64,000 bases of DNA from Serinibacter arcticus (GTDB lineage: Bacteria > Actinomycetota > Actinomycetes > Actinomycetales > Beutenbergiaceae), in the NCBI RefSeq assembly GCF_004786095.1, contig NZ_RHPJ01000002.1:806001-870000 (forward strand), in the 5' to 3' direction. The notes beneath the pieces were generated by a model. That model saw only the letters and a list, made by a program, of their open reading frames with translations, was not told the origin of the DNA and made no database searches. A program made the translations under genes and the position numbers. The first letter of the stretch is position 1; every line of letters begins with the position of its first letter. This document shows, in pieces, positions 7,858 through 15,925 of the stretch.

Positions 7858-8221
7858 GACGGGTGCGGGCGCCACGCCGTCGCCCCAGGATCTCGATCTC
7901 GACACCGTGCGGGGAGATCTCGCAGCGGCGCTGCTCGCCGAGCCCGGCGTGCTGCGGGTCGAACCGACGCTGGCCGGCATGGTGCGCGCCTGGTCGGCCG
8001 ACCCCGCCCCCGAGGACCTCATCCGGATCGCGGTGCAGGACGGGACGGCCGACGTCGCCCTCCACCTCGCGGTCCAGGGGCTGCCGGCCCGTCTCGTGGC
8101 GCACCGGGTGCGTGACCTCGTGCGCCGGCTGCTTCGCGAGCACGGACTGGACACGGGTTCGGTCGAGGTCAGCGTGCTGACCGTCGAGGGAGCGGCCCCC
8201 GTCCCCGAGACGGTGGGCTGA
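7850..8221 (+). CDS. Small Asp23-like protein
   Basis: 123 aa, soluble. It has a shortened Asp23-type pattern: strand segment IRIAVQDGTADVALHLAV, a helix rich in Arg/Leu (VRDLVRRLLREHGL) and a closing strand GSVEVSVLTVEG. ATG 7850 was chosen over ATG 7841 because GAGGG sits 9 bp before it. The gene overlaps the preceding stop by 8 bp. Probably the last member of the sigma/anti-sigma operon, since a terminator follows at once. Confidence 0.62.
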   Translation: MTETGAGATPSPQDLDLDTVRGDLAAALLAEPGVLRVEPTLAGMVRAWSADPAPEDLIRIAVQDGTADVALHLAVQGLPARLVAHRVRDLVRRLLREHGLDTGSVEVSVLTVEGAAPVPETVG

Positions 8222-8232
8222 CCCGGAAAGCT

Positions 8233-8253
8233 CCCGGCGGTTCGACCGCCGGG
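8233..8253 (+). terminator. Terminator after the sigma/Asp23 genes
   Basis: A perfect 8-bp GC stem (8233-8240 with 8246-8253) closes a TTCGA loop 11 bp after the stop codon at 8221. Confidence 0.6.
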
Positions 8254-8300
8254 TGACAGGGGCGCTGCGGCGCCGTGGACACGACAACGAGGAGGAACCG

Positions 8301-8474
8301 ATGGGTATCGGGGACAAGATCAGCAACGCGGCAGAGGACCTCAAGGGCAAGGCCAAGGAGGCCCTGGGCGACGCCAAGAACGACGAGGGTCTGCAGGCCG
8401 AGGGCCAGGCCGACCAGGCCAAGGCCCACACCAAGAAGGCCGGCGAGGACGTCAAGGACGTCTTCAAGGGCTGA
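8301..8474 (+). CDS. CsbD-family stress protein
   Basis: 57 aa. Typical CsbD composition and pattern: MGIGDKISNAAEDLKGKAKEA with repeated lysine/alanine/glutamate helices, rich in charge and lacking Cys. CsbD-like proteins are general stress proteins of unknown mechanism, SigB-dependent in Bacillus. ATG is preceded by a strong GAGGAGG site 4-5 bp upstream. It is flanked by two terminators, so it is a separate transcription unit at the end of the Asp23 cluster. Confidence 0.88.
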   Translation: MGIGDKISNAAEDLKGKAKEALGDAKNDEGLQAEGQADQAKAHTKKAGEDVKDVFKG

Positions 8475-8482
8475 CGCCCCGA

Positions 8483-8525
8483 GCAGCCGCTGCGCCCGAC
8501 CGAACGTGTCGGACGCAGCGGCTGC
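8483..8525 (+). terminator. Long hairpin terminator after csbD-like gene
   Basis: Arms of 18 nt (8483-8500 and 8508-8525) pair with a single mismatch around a 7-nt loop, 8 bp after the stop codon. Confidence 0.7.
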
Positions 8526-8714
8526 TGTCACGTCTGGCCCACCCGGCTCACGTTGACGCGACGCCGTGCAAGTTCAGTGCGTGTTACTGAGGAAAGCGCA
8601 AGGTCTCCGCAGGCAATCCCTGACGCACGGGTGATGGACTCCCGTCGTGCGGCGAACAGCGCCGCTCAGCAGTCGACGAAACCTTCGGTCACGAAGGGGG
8701 AGCGAGGAACCGGG

Positions 8715-8873
8715 ATGACGAACGAGGATCGGCGCAGTGCGGAGCCCGAGCACGATGCCCTCGACGGTGCCGCGATGTCGGTGACCGCCGACGAGTGGCG
8801 CAACCTCCCGGGTGACGGGGCGTGGAAGAACGAGATGGTCGAGTCGCGCAGGGTGATCGTGCGCGAGGCCTGA
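8715..8873 (+). CDS. Short hypothetical acidic protein
   Basis: 52 aa, soluble, ending VESRRVIVREA. ATG 8715 has GCGAGGAA about 6 bp upstream. A motif of aromatic and acidic residues (TADEWRNLPGDGAWKNEM) is the only notable feature. No family recognised. It could be a real small gene or a chance frame. The 240 bp before it contain only the csbD terminator. Confidence 0.45.
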   Translation: MTNEDRRSAEPEHDALDGAAMSVTADEWRNLPGDGAWKNEMVESRRVIVREA

Positions 8874-8963
8874 CCGGACCGTCGCGGGCTCTCGGCGCCG
8901 CGTCGGACGCCCTGCGGTATCGGCCGGGTTCGTCCCTGCGGACCTGCGTGCGAGGATGCTCGG

Positions 8964-9590
8964 GTGAGTCCAGGTCGCGTGCGCGTGCTCCGCGCGACCG
9001 TCGCGTCCGGTGTCTCGACCGGCTTCGCCCTCGCCTTCCACGTCGCCGGCGGTGCACCGGTGCCCGGTCTGCTCGGGATCGCCGTCCCGTTCGTGCTGGC
9101 GGCCCTCGCCTCGAGCCTGCTCATGTCGCGCCGCCCGCGGCTGCTGACCACGGTGGTGGCGACGTCGCTCGCCCAGGTCGCCTTCCACACGCTCTTCGTG
9201 CTCGGGTCGACGTCGACCGTGACGTCCGCAGCGGCGGCGAGCCCCGCCGCCGGCGTCCACGCCGGCCACGGCTCGATGGCGATGGCCTCCGGCACCGCGA
9301 CCCCCGACGTCGCCCTCGCGCTCCACGGCGACGCCCGGATGTGGCTCATGCACGGGGCGGCCGCCGTCGTGACGGCCCTGATGCTGCAGCGCGGTGAGCT
9401 GCTGCTCGGCCTCCTGCTCCGGCTCGCCGACGCCGTCGTGGCGGCCGTGGCCCCTCACCTTCCCGCGGCGACGCTCGTCCGGCCGCGCCGGACGCCGACG
9501 GTCCGCCCGCTCGACCGGCCCCACCCGCTCCACGACCGCGTCGTGGCCACCGCGCGGCGGCGCGGGCCGCCCCACCTCCTGGCAGCCTGA
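8964..9590 (+). CDS. Hydrophobic membrane protein next to copC
   Basis: 208 aa with three or four membrane segments (about 10-30, 35-53, 60-80 and 130-155). A His/Met-bearing loop (VHAGHGSMAMASG) faces the next helix, a composition often seen in copper-site proteins. The C-terminal 50 residues are Arg/Pro/His-rich and probably cytoplasmic. Position directly before copC suggests a part in copper handling. Starts at GTG 8964, with GAGGAT 6 bp upstream as a possible -10 element. Confidence 0.6.
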   Translation: MSPGRVRVLRATVASGVSTGFALAFHVAGGAPVPGLLGIAVPFVLAALASSLLMSRRPRLLTTVVATSLAQVAFHTLFVLGSTSTVTSAAAASPAAGVHAGHGSMAMASGTATPDVALALHGDARMWLMHGAAAVVTALMLQRGELLLGLLLRLADAVVAAVAPHLPAATLVRPRRTPTVRPLDRPHPLHDRVVATARRRGPPHLLAA

Positions 9591-9651
9591 CCGATACGCC
9601 CCGCGCGCGAGACGCTCGCGCCGGGAGCGCCCCCTCCTGCCCGGAGCACCC

Positions 9652-10269
9652 ATGCCCGCACCCTCCGCGGCGCGGACCCGGGTCGCCGCCGTCCTCGCGA
9701 CGGCCGCCACCCTGGTCGCTCTGCCGCTCGTTCCCGCAGCAGCACACGACACGCTCGTCTCCTCCGCCCCCGCGGCTCAGGAGCAGCTCGCCACGGCACC
9801 GCCCGAGGTCACGCTGACCTTCTCGGCCGACGTGATCGAGGTCGGCTCCGCCGTCCTGGTGACCGACGCCGAGTCCGGTGCCTCCGGCACCGACCACGCG
9901 GCCGGCCTCACGATCGAGGGACGCGACGTCGTCGTGCCCCTCGACGCCCTGGAGGACGGTCACTACGACGTCCGCTGGCGCGTGGTGTCCTCCGACGGTC
10001 ACCCCATCAGCGGGGTGATCCCGTTCTCGGTGGGCGACGCCGGAGCACGGCCCGAGGCCGTCGTCCCTCCCGGGGACGGCGCCGAGGTCGACCCGGGATC
10101 CGCGCCGTCGACGGGTTCCGACGCCGAAGGGGCGGCGGTTCCCGACGCCCCTTCGACAGCCGGGCCCTGGCGCACCCTGGGCGTCGCCGTCGCGGGCGCC
10201 CTCGGTGCCGCAGCGCTGTTCGCCCTCACCTGGTGGTGGCGTCGCCGCCCCCACCGCACCCGTTCCTGA
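9652..10269 (+). CDS. CopC-domain copper-binding exported protein
   Basis: 205 aa. A signal peptide (about 1-31, ending AAA) puts His32 at the mature N terminus (HDTLVSSAPA), the usual first Cu(II) ligand of CopC. The CopC beta-barrel runs to about residue 125 and contains the conserved VVSSDGHPISGVIPF, which supplies a second His. An acidic Pro/Ser linker and a C-terminal membrane helix (about 178-198) with an RRRPHRTR tail follow, so the protein is membrane-anchored outside the cell. It lies in a block with the PCuAC and DyP genes. Confidence 0.87.
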   Translation: MPAPSAARTRVAAVLATAATLVALPLVPAAAHDTLVSSAPAAQEQLATAPPEVTLTFSADVIEVGSAVLVTDAESGASGTDHAAGLTIEGRDVVVPLDALEDGHYDVRWRVVSSDGHPISGVIPFSVGDAGARPEAVVPPGDGAEVDPGSAPSTGSDAEGAAVPDAPSTAGPWRTLGVAVAGALGAAALFALTWWWRRRPHRTRS

Positions 10270-10331
10270 CCCTTTCCCGCCGCCGTCGCGGCTCATCGCG
10301 CGCCCCCGGGCGCGCCCTCGAGGAGACCCTC

Positions 10332-10985
10332 ATGTCCCGAACCATCCGTTCCCACCGCACCACCACGACCTCTCGCGCTGCCCGCCTGGCCGCCGTCGGC
10401 CTCGCCGGGGCGCTCGCCCTGACCGCCTGCTCGGGCGGGGACGACGCCGACGGCGCGACCACAGACGCCGCCACCGCCACCGGCACCGGCACCGCGGCCG
10501 CTCAGGACGCCGGGCTCGACGAGCTCGAGGTCCGCGACCCCTGGGCCAAGGCCGCCGACGCGGGCATGTCCGCCGCGTTCGGCACGCTGCACAACCCCAC
10601 CGACGGCGACGTGGTCGTCGTGGCGGCATCCTCGCCGAGCAGCCCGATGGTCGAGCTGCACGAGACGGTCGAGGTCGACGGGGTCGCGCAGATGCGGGAG
10701 GTCGAGGGCTTCACCGTCCCGGCCGGCGGCGACGTCGTGCTCGAGCCGGGCGGCAACCACCTGATGCTCATGGGCCTGACCGCACCCCTGACGCCCGGCG
10801 CCGAGGTGACCGTCGTGCTGGAGCTCGCCGACGGCACGACGCTCGACGTCGTCGCCCCGGTCAAGGAGTTCGCGGGCGCCAACGAGACGTACGCCGGTGG
10901 CGACGACGTGCACGACATGGGCGAGCACGACATGGACGGCCACGACATGGGCGACATGGACGAGCACGCGGGTTCCGAGGGCTGA
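10332..10985 (+). CDS. PCuAC-type extracytoplasmic copper chaperone lipoprotein
   Basis: 217 aa. A lipobox LTAC places the lipidated Cys at 33. The PCuAC domain shows the full Cu(I) motif H110-x10-M121-x21-H143-x-M145. The tail (about 190-217) is unusually rich in repeated His-Asp-Met units, which could bind more copper. Such proteins deliver copper to cytochrome oxidase or secreted cuproenzymes; in Streptomyces a related protein works with a Tat-exported DyP peroxidase. The DyP gene starts on its stop codon, so they are coupled. Confidence 0.88.
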   Translation: MSRTIRSHRTTTTSRAARLAAVGLAGALALTACSGGDDADGATTDAATATGTGTAAAQDAGLDELEVRDPWAKAADAGMSAAFGTLHNPTDGDVVVVAASSPSSPMVELHETVEVDGVAQMREVEGFTVPAGGDVVLEPGGNHLMLMGLTAPLTPGAEVTVVLELADGTTLDVVAPVKEFAGANETYAGGDDVHDMGEHDMDGHDMGDMDEHAGSEG

Positions 10986-12217
10986 TGTCCGACGACGCAT
11001 CGGCCATCCCCAGCCCGAGCCGCCGGCAGCTCCTCGTCGGCGGCGGCGCGGTCGCCGGCTGGGGCGCGGCGCTCGCCCTGGGCGTCGACGCGGCCGTGGC
11101 CGCGCCGTCCTCCGCCCCGGCGGCCGTGCCGTCCCAGGACACGGCAGGGCTTCGCGGCGCCAGCACCGTCCCGTTCCACGGCCCGCACCAGGCCGGCGTC
11201 ACCGTCGTCCCGCAGGCGCACTCGACGTTCGTCGCGCTCGACCTGGTCGACGGCGTCGATCGTGACGCGCTCGGCCGGCTCATGCGGCTGCTGACCGACG
11301 ACGCCCGGCGCCTCACCCAGGGGCTGCCCGCGCTGGCCGACACGGAGCCCGAGCTGGCCCGGCGTCCGGCGCGCCTCACGGTCACGTTCGGGTTCGGGCC
11401 GGGGTTCGTGGCGAGCGCCGGGGGAGAGGCGCCGGGCTGGCTCGGACCGCTGCCCGCCTTCGGCGTCGATCGCCTGGAGGAGGGGTGGAGCGACGGCGAC
11501 CTGCTGCTCGAGGTCGCCTCGGACGATCCCGTCACCGTCGCGCACGCCGTGCGGATGCTGCTCAAGGGCACCCGGGCGTTCGCCACGGTGCGCTGGCTGC
11601 AGCAGGGTTTCCGCGACGCCTACGGCTCCGTGCCGACCGGGACGACCATGCGGAACCTGTTCGGCCAGATCGACGGCACGGTCAACCTCGTGCCGGGATC
11701 GGTCGACGCCGAGGACCTCGTCTGGATCAGGGACGGCTGGCTCGACCGCGGCACCAGCGTGGTGGTCCGGCGGATCGCGATGAACCTCGAGACGTGGGAC
11801 GAGCTCGACCGCCCCGGGCGGGAGCAGTCCGTCGGGCGGCGTCTCGACACGGGGGCTCCGCTCACGGGGACGCGCGAGCACGACGAACCGGACTTCGACG
11901 CGGTCGACGCCGTCGGATTTCCGGTGATCCCGGAGTTCTCGCACATCGCGCGCGCCCGCAGCGCCGATCCGCGGGAACGCTTCCTCCGCCGCGGCTACAA
12001 CTACGACCTGCCGCCGCGGCCGGGGGCGATCTCGGAGTCCGGGCTCATCTTCGTGAGCTTCCAGGCCGATCCTGTGACGCAGTTCGTGCCGGTGCAGCGG
12101 CGGCTGGACGAGCTGGACCTCCTCAACACCTGGACGACGCCGATCGGATCGGCCGTGTTCGCCGTCCCACCGGGGTGCCAGGAGGGCGGGTTCGTGGGGG
12201 AGACGCTGCTGGGCTGA
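10985..12217 (+). CDS. Tat-exported DyP-type heme peroxidase
   Basis: 410 aa. The N terminus has a twin-arginine signal (PSRRQLLVGG, about 12-45). The DyP core shows the GxxDG motif (FGQIDGTVN) and the region of the proximal heme His (FSHIARARS). Length and layout fit the EfeB/DtpA group. Family members use H2O2 and high-potential substrates; EfeB types act in heme or iron uptake, DtpA types in copper trafficking. Coupling to a PCuAC gene favours the second role. Confidence 0.9.
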   Translation: MSDDASAIPSPSRRQLLVGGGAVAGWGAALALGVDAAVAAPSSAPAAVPSQDTAGLRGASTVPFHGPHQAGVTVVPQAHSTFVALDLVDGVDRDALGRLMRLLTDDARRLTQGLPALADTEPELARRPARLTVTFGFGPGFVASAGGEAPGWLGPLPAFGVDRLEEGWSDGDLLLEVASDDPVTVAHAVRMLLKGTRAFATVRWLQQGFRDAYGSVPTGTTMRNLFGQIDGTVNLVPGSVDAEDLVWIRDGWLDRGTSVVVRRIAMNLETWDELDRPGREQSVGRRLDTGAPLTGTREHDEPDFDAVDAVGFPVIPEFSHIARARSADPRERFLRRGYNYDLPPRPGAISESGLIFVSFQADPVTQFVPVQRRLDELDLLNTWTTPIGSAVFAVPPGCQEGGFVGETLLG

Positions 12218-12239
12218 CGACGGCGGCGGCGGGCCGACC

Positions 12240-12740
12240 TCAGAGGTAGAGCGGTCCGTCGGGCCCGACGGCCCCGTGGATCGGTCCGTCGGGCTCGGCG
12301 GCCCGACGGCCCGGTGCGGGCTCGGGCGGACGCGTGCCCGACCAGTCCTGCAGCCGATCGATGATCTCGGCGACGCCGGGTCGGCCGAACGGGGGGAGCT
12401 TGCGCTCACCGGCCGCGGTCGTGACGACCACCACGCTCGACCAGGTCGGCCGGTGCGGGACGTCGCCGTCGACGGCGAGGATGGCCTGCCGCGGGATGGT
12501 GAGGGGCCGGAGGCGGCGGCGCACGACCAGCGCGTCGTCGCTGACCTCCAGCCGGGTGGCGGTCGCGGCCACGGCGAGAGGGAGGAGGACGCCGGCACCC
12601 ACGACGACGGCCAGGGCGACGCCCCACCAGGGCAGGCGGAGGTTCAGGCCGATGAGCAGCGGGAGCCCGACGGCGTTCCAGACGTGAAAGACCCGCTGCG
12701 CCCTCGTCGGAGGCAGCTGCTGTGCGACGACCGCTGTCAT
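12240..12740 (-). CDS. PH-domain-type membrane protein
   Basis: 166 aa. Two hydrophobic segments (about 24-58) are followed by a bacterial PH-like domain (VSDDALVVRRRLRPLTIPRQAILAV). A Pro/Gly tail ends in GPDGPLYL. Function unknown. A TACTGT -10 element lies 6 bp before the ATG, so the mRNA is probably leaderless. The gene is divergent from the histidine kinase, with 91 bp between the starts. A GTCATATGAC palindrome (12736-12745) covers the start codon. Confidence 0.72.
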   Translation of the reverse strand: MTAVVAQQLPPTRAQRVFHVWNAVGLPLLIGLNLRLPWWGVALAVVVGAGVLLPLAVAATATRLEVSDDALVVRRRLRPLTIPRQAILAVDGDVPHRPTWSSVVVVTTAAGERKLPPFGRPGVAEIIDRLQDWSGTRPPEPAPGRRAAEPDGPIHGAVGPDGPLYL

Positions 12741-12746
12741 ATGACG

Positions 12747-12752
12747 ACAGTA
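12747..12752 (-). promoter_or_regulatory. -10 element of a leaderless promoter (PH-domain gene)
   Basis: TACTGT, then a 6-bp spacer, then ATG at 12740. Confidence 0.5.
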
Positions 12753-12818
12753 GAGGAGGGGAGTCGAGGTTGCCTGGGCGTCGGCGCAGCCGAACGGGAC
12801 AACGGAGGTCCGCTCCCA

Positions 12819-12824
12819 TACCGT
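12819..12824 (+). promoter_or_regulatory. -10 element of a leaderless promoter (histidine kinase)
   Basis: TACCGT, then a 7-bp spacer, then ATG at 12832. No ribosome site fits between them. Confidence 0.5.
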
Positions 12825-12831
12825 TCGTGAG

Positions 12832-14433
12832 ATGTACGCATCGCGTGAGGCCCACTGGACGCGGACGCACGTGGCCCCACTCGTCCGCGGGCAGCTCCCG
12901 TTCCTCCTCGGCTTCGCTCTCGTCAGCGCGCTGCTGATCGCCACCGGCGGTGCGGACGGGCGGTGGTGGGCGGCGCTGGCCGTCGTCGTCGGCGCGACGG
13001 CCCTCCTGGTCGTGACGATCGCTCGCGGCGCGGGCGACCCCGGGGTCGTCGTCGCGGCCGTGCTCGACATGGTGGCCGTCGCGGTGCTCGACACGATCGC
13101 GTGGGACGGCAGCCCGACGGTGGTGGGACTCATGGTCCTCCCGGCGCTCTGGCTCAGCCACGGCTTCCGTGCACGGCTGCTGCCGTTCGTGGTCGCGGTG
13201 ACCGCCGTCCCGGCTCTCACGGCGGCCGCTCTCGTCCTCGGCGACCAGGACGTCGCGGCCTTGCCCGGGATCGCGGCGCAGGTGGCACTCGTGGTGATCG
13301 TCGCCGTCGTCGTCCACATCGGCGCGCGCGGGGCACGAGACCAGGAGGTGGCGCTCGAGCGCACGGCGCAGGAGCTGCACGCGACGATCGCGCTGTCGCA
13401 GGCCGTGGCGGACGCGATCGACGTCGGAGTCTCCTACAGCGACGACGACGGCGTCGTCCTGCTGCGCAACCAGGCGGTCAAGGACCACGGGGAGCGCGCC
13501 GGGTACGACTTCGTGACGCGGCGCGCGATCCACCTCTACGGCCCCGACCGCACCACACCGCTGCCTCACGAGCAGCAGGCGCCGGTCAAGATGCTCCGCG
13601 GTGAACCGGTGCAGGGCGACGTCGTCTTCGTCGGCCCGCCCGGTGACCAGCAGGCGCTGTCGTTCACGGCCACACCGCTCACCACGGTGGCCGAGGGCGG
13701 TCCCGGCGGCTCGGTGCTCGTGTGCCAGGACGTGACCGACCTCGTCAACGCCGTCACCACCCGCGAGGAGATGGTCGTGACGTTCTCCCACGAGCTGCGC
13801 ACCCCCCTCACCTCGATCATCGGTTTCACCGAGGTGATGAGGGAGACGCACGACCTCGCGGAGCTCGGGCTCGAGCGTCAGGTCGACGTCATCCACCGCA
13901 ACGCGAGTGCGCTGCTGGACCTCATCCTCGTGGTGCTGCAGGCGGGATCGGCCGCGCGCGGGATCACGGTCGAGCGCGTGCCCGCCGACGCCGTCGCACT
14001 CGTCTCCGCCACGGTCGAGGATCTGAGGGCGAAGGCCGGCCGCTGCGGCACGGCGGTCACGGTGGACGTCGCGGAGACGGCGACGACGATCAGCGCCGAC
14101 CCGGTCCGGATCCGGCAGGCGTTCGAGCAGCTCCTCACCAACGCGTTCAAGTTCGGCGCGCTGGGCGGCCGCACCCGCGTGTCGATCGACGGGGACGAGG
14201 AGGAGCTGCGCATCGCCGTCGTCGACGACGGCCCGGGCATCGACCCGCAGGACCTCTCGCAGCTGTTCGAGCGCGGGTTCCGGACCGTGGCCGCCCGGCG
14301 GTCGACCACGCAGGGCCTCGGCCTGGGGCTGCCGCTCGCGCGTGACATCGCGCGGGCGCACGGCGGCGACGTCACGGTCGCCACCCGGCCCGGTCAGGGC
14401 TCGACGTTCACCCTGCACCTGCCCCGGGACTGA
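12832..14433 (+). CDS. Membrane PAS-domain sensor histidine kinase, orphan
   Basis: 533 aa. About six membrane helices occupy residues 20-165. A PAS-like region follows (about 185-300). The dimerisation/phosphoacceptor domain has FSHELRTPLTSIIGF with His320. The catalytic domain has N (LLTNAFKFG), G1 (DDGPGID) and G2 (GLGLGLPLARDIA) boxes. No response regulator gene lies nearby, so the partner is elsewhere. The PH-domain protein is divergently transcribed. Confidence 0.9.
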   Translation: MYASREAHWTRTHVAPLVRGQLPFLLGFALVSALLIATGGADGRWWAALAVVVGATALLVVTIARGAGDPGVVVAAVLDMVAVAVLDTIAWDGSPTVVGLMVLPALWLSHGFRARLLPFVVAVTAVPALTAAALVLGDQDVAALPGIAAQVALVVIVAVVVHIGARGARDQEVALERTAQELHATIALSQAVADAIDVGVSYSDDDGVVLLRNQAVKDHGERAGYDFVTRRAIHLYGPDRTTPLPHEQQAPVKMLRGEPVQGDVVFVGPPGDQQALSFTATPLTTVAEGGPGGSVLVCQDVTDLVNAVTTREEMVVTFSHELRTPLTSIIGFTEVMRETHDLAELGLERQVDVIHRNASALLDLILVVLQAGSAARGITVERVPADAVALVSATVEDLRAKAGRCGTAVTVDVAETATTISADPVRIRQAFEQLLTNAFKFGALGGRTRVSIDGDEEELRIAVVDDGPGIDPQDLSQLFERGFRTVAARRSTTQGLGLGLPLARDIARAHGGDVTVATRPGQGSTFTLHLPRD

Positions 14434-14488
14434 CCCGGCCGAACGCCGGAGGGACCCGTCGGACGGGTCGGGGTGAGAGGGTCGAGCC

Positions 14489-15925
14489 ATGCTGGTGACC
14501 CTGAGCGCGACCGCGCGCCCCGACACCCCGTTCGCCGACGCCCGCGACCTCGGCCACCTGCTCCACAAGCACCCCGACAGGGCGCAGCGCTTCGAGCTGT
14601 CCGTCGGCGTCGCCCACGTCTTCTACCCCGAGGCGACGGCGGAGCGCACGACCGTCGCGCTCCTGCTCGAGGTCGACCCGGTCGGGATCGTGCGCGACCA
14701 GCGGTTCGGCGCCTCCGGCGACGTCAGCCTCGCGCGGTTCGTCAACGACCGCCCGTACGCGGCCTCCTCCCTCCTGGCGGTCGCCCTGGGGCGCGTCTTC
14801 TCGACGGCGGCGGCCGGCCGCAGCGCGTCCCTCCCGGAGGTCGCGGCGCACGCGATCGCGCTGCGCATCCACCTGCCGTCGCTGTCCTGCCGCGGCGGCG
14901 CCGAGCGAGCCGTCGCGATGTTCACCCCGCTCGGCTGGCGGGTGGACGCCGCACCCGTGCCGCTCGACTCCGAGATCCCCGCCTGGGGCGACTCCCGCTA
15001 CGTCGACCTGACGCTCGAGGGCGAGATCACGCTGGGCACCGCCCTGCGTCAGCTGACCGTGCTGCTGCCCGTGCTCGACGGTGCCAAGCACTACTGGGTC
15101 GGGGAGGACGAGATCGACAAGGTGCTGCGGCACGGCGAGGGCTGGCTGACCGAGCACCCGCTGCGCGAGGAGATCCTGCGGGGCTCGCTCGCGCACCAGC
15201 GCAGGTACGTCGAGGACGCGACCGCGCGACTGCTCGACACCGCAGCCGTCGCCGCGCCGGAGGCGTCGGACGCGCCTCCCGCCCCGGACGTCCCTGTCAC
15301 CCCCTCGCTCGCCGCGCAGCGCGCCGAGGCGGTGCTCGACGCGCTGCGCTCCGTCCGCGCGGCCAGCGTCGCCGACCTCGGCTGCGGCGAGGGCGCGCTG
15401 CTGCGCCACCTGCGGTCCGACCGCTCCTTCACCCGCGTGCTCGGCACCGACGTCTCGGTCCGCGCCCTGGAGAAGGCCGCCGACCGCCTGCGGCTGCGGG
15501 ACGCCAGCGACACCGAGCGCGAGCGGCTCACGCTGCTGCAGTCCTCCCTCACCTACCGGGACGACCGGTTGCAGGGGTTCGACGCCGCCGTCCTGATGGA
15601 GGTGATCGAGCACGTCGACCCCGATCGCCTCCCCGCGCTCGAGGACACGGTCTTCGCGCACGCCCGGCCGGGCGCCGTCGTCGTCACCACCCCGAACGCC
15701 GAGTACAACGCGACCTACCCCCACCTGCACGAGCGGGCCGACGGTGCCCCCGTGCGCCACACCGACCACCGCTTCGAGTGGACGCGCGCCGAGCTCGCCT
15801 CCTGGGCCGACGGCGTCGCCGCCCGGAACGGCTACACGGTCACGGTCCGCGAGGTCGGCCCGGGCGACCCCGAGCTCGGGTCTCCGACCCAGCTGGCCCT
15901 GTTCGTGAAGGAGGCGGCGGCATGA
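14489..15925 (+). CDS. hen1: Bacterial Hen1 RNA 3'-terminal ribose 2'-O-methyltransferase
   Basis: 478 aa. The N-terminal half (about 1-245) is the Hen1-specific domain that contacts Pnkp. The C-terminal half is a SAM methyltransferase: ADLGCGEGALL (295-305), the metal motif E371-VI-E374-H375 and a later His near 424-427 (RHTDHRFEW). Hen1 methylates the 2'-OH at the 3' end of a broken RNA before ligation, protecting the repaired site from a second cut. It overlaps pnkp by 4 bp. ATG is preceded by GAGAGGG. Confidence 0.95.
   Translation: MLVTLSATARPDTPFADARDLGHLLHKHPDRAQRFELSVGVAHVFYPEATAERTTVALLLEVDPVGIVRDQRFGASGDVSLARFVNDRPYAASSLLAVALGRVFSTAAAGRSASLPEVAAHAIALRIHLPSLSCRGGAERAVAMFTPLGWRVDAAPVPLDSEIPAWGDSRYVDLTLEGEITLGTALRQLTVLLPVLDGAKHYWVGEDEIDKVLRHGEGWLTEHPLREEILRGSLAHQRRYVEDATARLLDTAAVAAPEASDAPPAPDVPVTPSLAAQRAEAVLDALRSVRAASVADLGCGEGALLRHLRSDRSFTRVLGTDVSVRALEKAADRLRLRDASDTERERLTLLQSSLTYRDDRLQGFDAAVLMEVIEHVDPDRLPALEDTVFAHARPGAVVVTTPNAEYNATYPHLHERADGAPVRHTDHRFEWTRAELASWADGVAARNGYTVTVREVGPGDPELGSPTQLALFVKEAAA

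Noticed and set aside
12741-12830. 29-codon plus-strand frame between the PH-domain and histidine kinase genes
   Set aside because: No ribosome site, no conserved features, and it occupies the divergent promoter region.
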